From the NCBI GenBank assembly GCA_913009735.1, contig CAJVYU010000013.1, forward strand, positions 1-42,712: DNA of 42,712 nucleotides, given 5' to 3'. The stretch comes from an uncultured Fidelibacterota bacterium. GTDB lineage: Bacteria > Fidelibacterota > Marinisomatia > Marinisomatales > TCS55. A model generated the notes under the pieces. It saw only the letters and a list, made by a program, of their open reading frames with translations. It was not told the DNA's origin and did not search any database. This document shows, in pieces, positions 41,467 through 42,712 of the stretch. The position numbers and the translations under genes are program-made. Each line of letters opens with the position of its first letter. The first letter of the stretch is position 1.

Positions 41467-42531
41467 ATGAAAATACTAAAATCAATTGGGATCATTTTTC
41501 TTTTAATCATTTTGTATTTATGTTTTTGGCCTGTGGAAATCGAACCCGTTTCCTGGAATCCGCTCCCAGCGCCGACAATGACCGGAGAGTTTGCTCCTAA
41601 TACCTATTTGCATGATGCTGAAATACTTGGAATTGGAGACGGTATAGGTCCGGAAGATATTGATGTGGACAGAGAAGGAAGGATTTATGCCCCTTTTGAA
41701 GACGGACGAATAATGCGGTATGATGCAAATGGTGACAATGGAGACGTGTTCGTCAATACAATGGGTCGACCTTTGGGGTTGGAATTTGATGCTCAAGGAA
41801 ATCTCATAATATGTGATAGCAGGAAAGGACTTTTATCGGCATCTCCGGAAAGTCAACTAACAATCTTATGTACCGAAGCAGATGGTGTTCCTTTCGGTTT
41901 CACAGACGATGTAGATATCGCCGAGGACGGAACCATTTATTTCACCGATGCGTCTAATCGCTGGGCAATTGAAAATTATCGAGCTGATATTATTGAGCAC
42001 AGACCTTATGGTCGATTAATCGCTTACAATCCAAAAACGAAAGAAGTTAAAGTTATTTTAGATGGGCTCTATTTTGCAAATGGAGTAGCTGTTAGTCCCG
42101 ATCAATCATATATTTTAGTGAATGAAACATCTGAATACAGAATTCAAAAAGTGTGGATTTCCGGAGAAAGAGCAGGTCAGTCGGAAATATTAATGGAAAA
42201 TTTGCCGGGCATTCCTGATGGAGTATCTTCCAATGGGAAGGGAATCTTCTGGGTAGCATTTCCGTCCAAACGGAAGGAGATTATAGACAATTTGGCGGAT
42301 AAACCTTTTTTACGTAAAATGATAATGCGTCTTCCGGAATCGTTACAACCAGCTCCGGATCGCTATGGTTTTATTATGGGGATTGATGGCGATGGAAACG
42401 TCATTCATAATCTCCAGGATCCTTCGCCGGAATCCTTTTCGCCCATTACCAGTGTTGAAGAGCATAATGGATATTTGTATTTGGGTAGTTTAACCTATGA
42501 AGGTTTTGGAAGAGTGAAAGCGCCTGATTAA
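41467..42531 (+). CDS. SMP-30/strictosidine-synthase-like six-bladed propeller protein
   Basis: A 354-residue protein. One N-terminal hydrophobic anchor (IGIIFLLIILYLCFWP) is followed by a propeller with the strictosidine synthase/APMAP pattern: GPEDIDVDREGRIYAPFEDG, GRPLGLEFDAQGNLIICDSR, DDVDIAEDGTIYFTDAS, FANGVAVSPDQSYILVNET and GIPDGVSSNGKGIFWVAFPS. Metal-site residues of the lactonase/arylesterase relatives (Glu in GPEDI, Asn in FANGV, Asp in IPDGV) appear present. A hydrolase of lactones or esters on the outer side of the inner membrane is likely, with unknown substrate. It follows the GxxExxY remnant. Confidence 0.87.
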   Translation: MKILKSIGIIFLLIILYLCFWPVEIEPVSWNPLPAPTMTGEFAPNTYLHDAEILGIGDGIGPEDIDVDREGRIYAPFEDGRIMRYDANGDNGDVFVNTMGRPLGLEFDAQGNLIICDSRKGLLSASPESQLTILCTEADGVPFGFTDDVDIAEDGTIYFTDASNRWAIENYRADIIEHRPYGRLIAYNPKTKEVKVILDGLYFANGVAVSPDQSYILVNETSEYRIQKVWISGERAGQSEILMENLPGIPDGVSSNGKGIFWVAFPSKRKEIIDNLADKPFLRKMIMRLPESLQPAPDRYGFIMGIDGDGNVIHNLQDPSPESFSPITSVEEHNGYLYLGSLTYEGFGRVKAPD

Positions 42532-42591
42532 TCCTCAAAGTTTTGTTTAGTTGTAAAATTTATTAATTATGAAACTCATGCAGGACGTGAC

Positions 42592-42672
42592 AGATCGGAA
42601 GAGCACACGTCTGAACTCCAGTCACATTCCTTTATCTCGTATGCCGTCTTCTGCTTGAAAAAAAAAAAAAAA
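42592..42672 (+). other. Illumina TruSeq adapter with index and poly-A (assembly artefact)
   Basis: Bases 42592-42625 equal the 34-nt TruSeq read-1 adapter start (AGATCGGAAGAGCACACG...). Bases 42626-42633 are the index region ATTCCTTT. Bases 42634-42657 equal the P7 end (ATCTCGTATGCCGTCTTC...). Fifteen A follow (42658-42672), as expected from reading past a library fragment. This is synthetic sequence. The 40 bases after it (42673-42712) should not be treated as contiguous with the genome. Confidence 0.98.
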
Positions 42673-42712
42673 TAAAAACATACTACCAAGTTACTAACCA
42701 AATAAAGAGTAT

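Overview
The window reads as a metagenome-derived contig from a diderm, free-living bacterium of the FCB group. Candidatus Marinimicrobia (Neomarinimicrobiota) is the best guess. The pointers are a C-terminal sorting domain of the NPYPNPFNPSTT type on a secreted nuclease-like protein, many lipoproteins and outer-membrane barrels, a DUF4837 lipoprotein, an SUI1-type initiation factor, and moderately AT-rich DNA. The phylum is inference; no rRNA is present. Both ends look artefactual. The left ~450 bases carry an unrelated AT-rich reading frame. The right end contains a complete Illumina TruSeq adapter followed by poly-A.

Layout. 475-9856 (+): LOG-family protein, acylphosphatase, glutamine-dependent NAD synthetase, small exported proteins, LepA, a CPBP protease, a membrane zinc-ribbon protein and Lgt. 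9983-16685 (+): envelope block with a propeller-like exported protein, a ~1050-residue outer-membrane protein, an Omp85-type barrel and a DUF4837 lipoprotein. 16853-21836 (+): a tightly coupled run of dTDP-sugar reductase, polyprenol-phosphate glycosyltransferase, a GT2/phosphoglycosyltransferase fusion, AccA and a 4HBT thioesterase. 22277-29241 (-): RraB, AsnA, a thiolase/DUF35 pair split by a GxxExxY unit, a crotonase and a PpiD-like chaperone. 29411-36970 (+): family-5 uracil-DNA glycosylase, tRNA-Ala, MORN-repeat proteins, an M1 peptidase, a PycTM-like membrane protein, a collagen-like lipoprotein, an endonuclease/exonuclease/phosphatase-fold protein and SUI1. 37014-39116 (+): a putative selenocysteine lipoprotein, a rhodanese and a DoxX/MauE-type membrane protein. 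39158-42531 (+): tRNA-Gly with a GIY-YIG gene, an M28 peptidase, a small coupled ORF, a GxxExxY remnant and a six-bladed-propeller lactonase-like protein.

The most notable system is the 37014-39116 operon. Its first gene has an in-frame UGA inside a CG-UGA motif where I expect relatives to have CGC. A hairpin with a GGUCU apical loop begins 13 nt after the UGA. Conventional ORF calling starts the gene after the UGA and loses the lipoprotein signal. The following rhodanese and DoxX/MauE protein (with an SCGC motif) suggest an envelope thiol, sulfur or selenium redox function.

The second theme is a dense load of small non-autonomous repeats. Two copies of a ~160 bp inverted-repeat element each have a 5 bp target duplication. 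One copy sits in frame inside the signal peptide of the M1 peptidase. Two GxxExxY units are bounded by inverted repeats, a tRNA 3' fragment follows the GIY-YIG gene, and several families of short palindromes fill most non-coding stretches.
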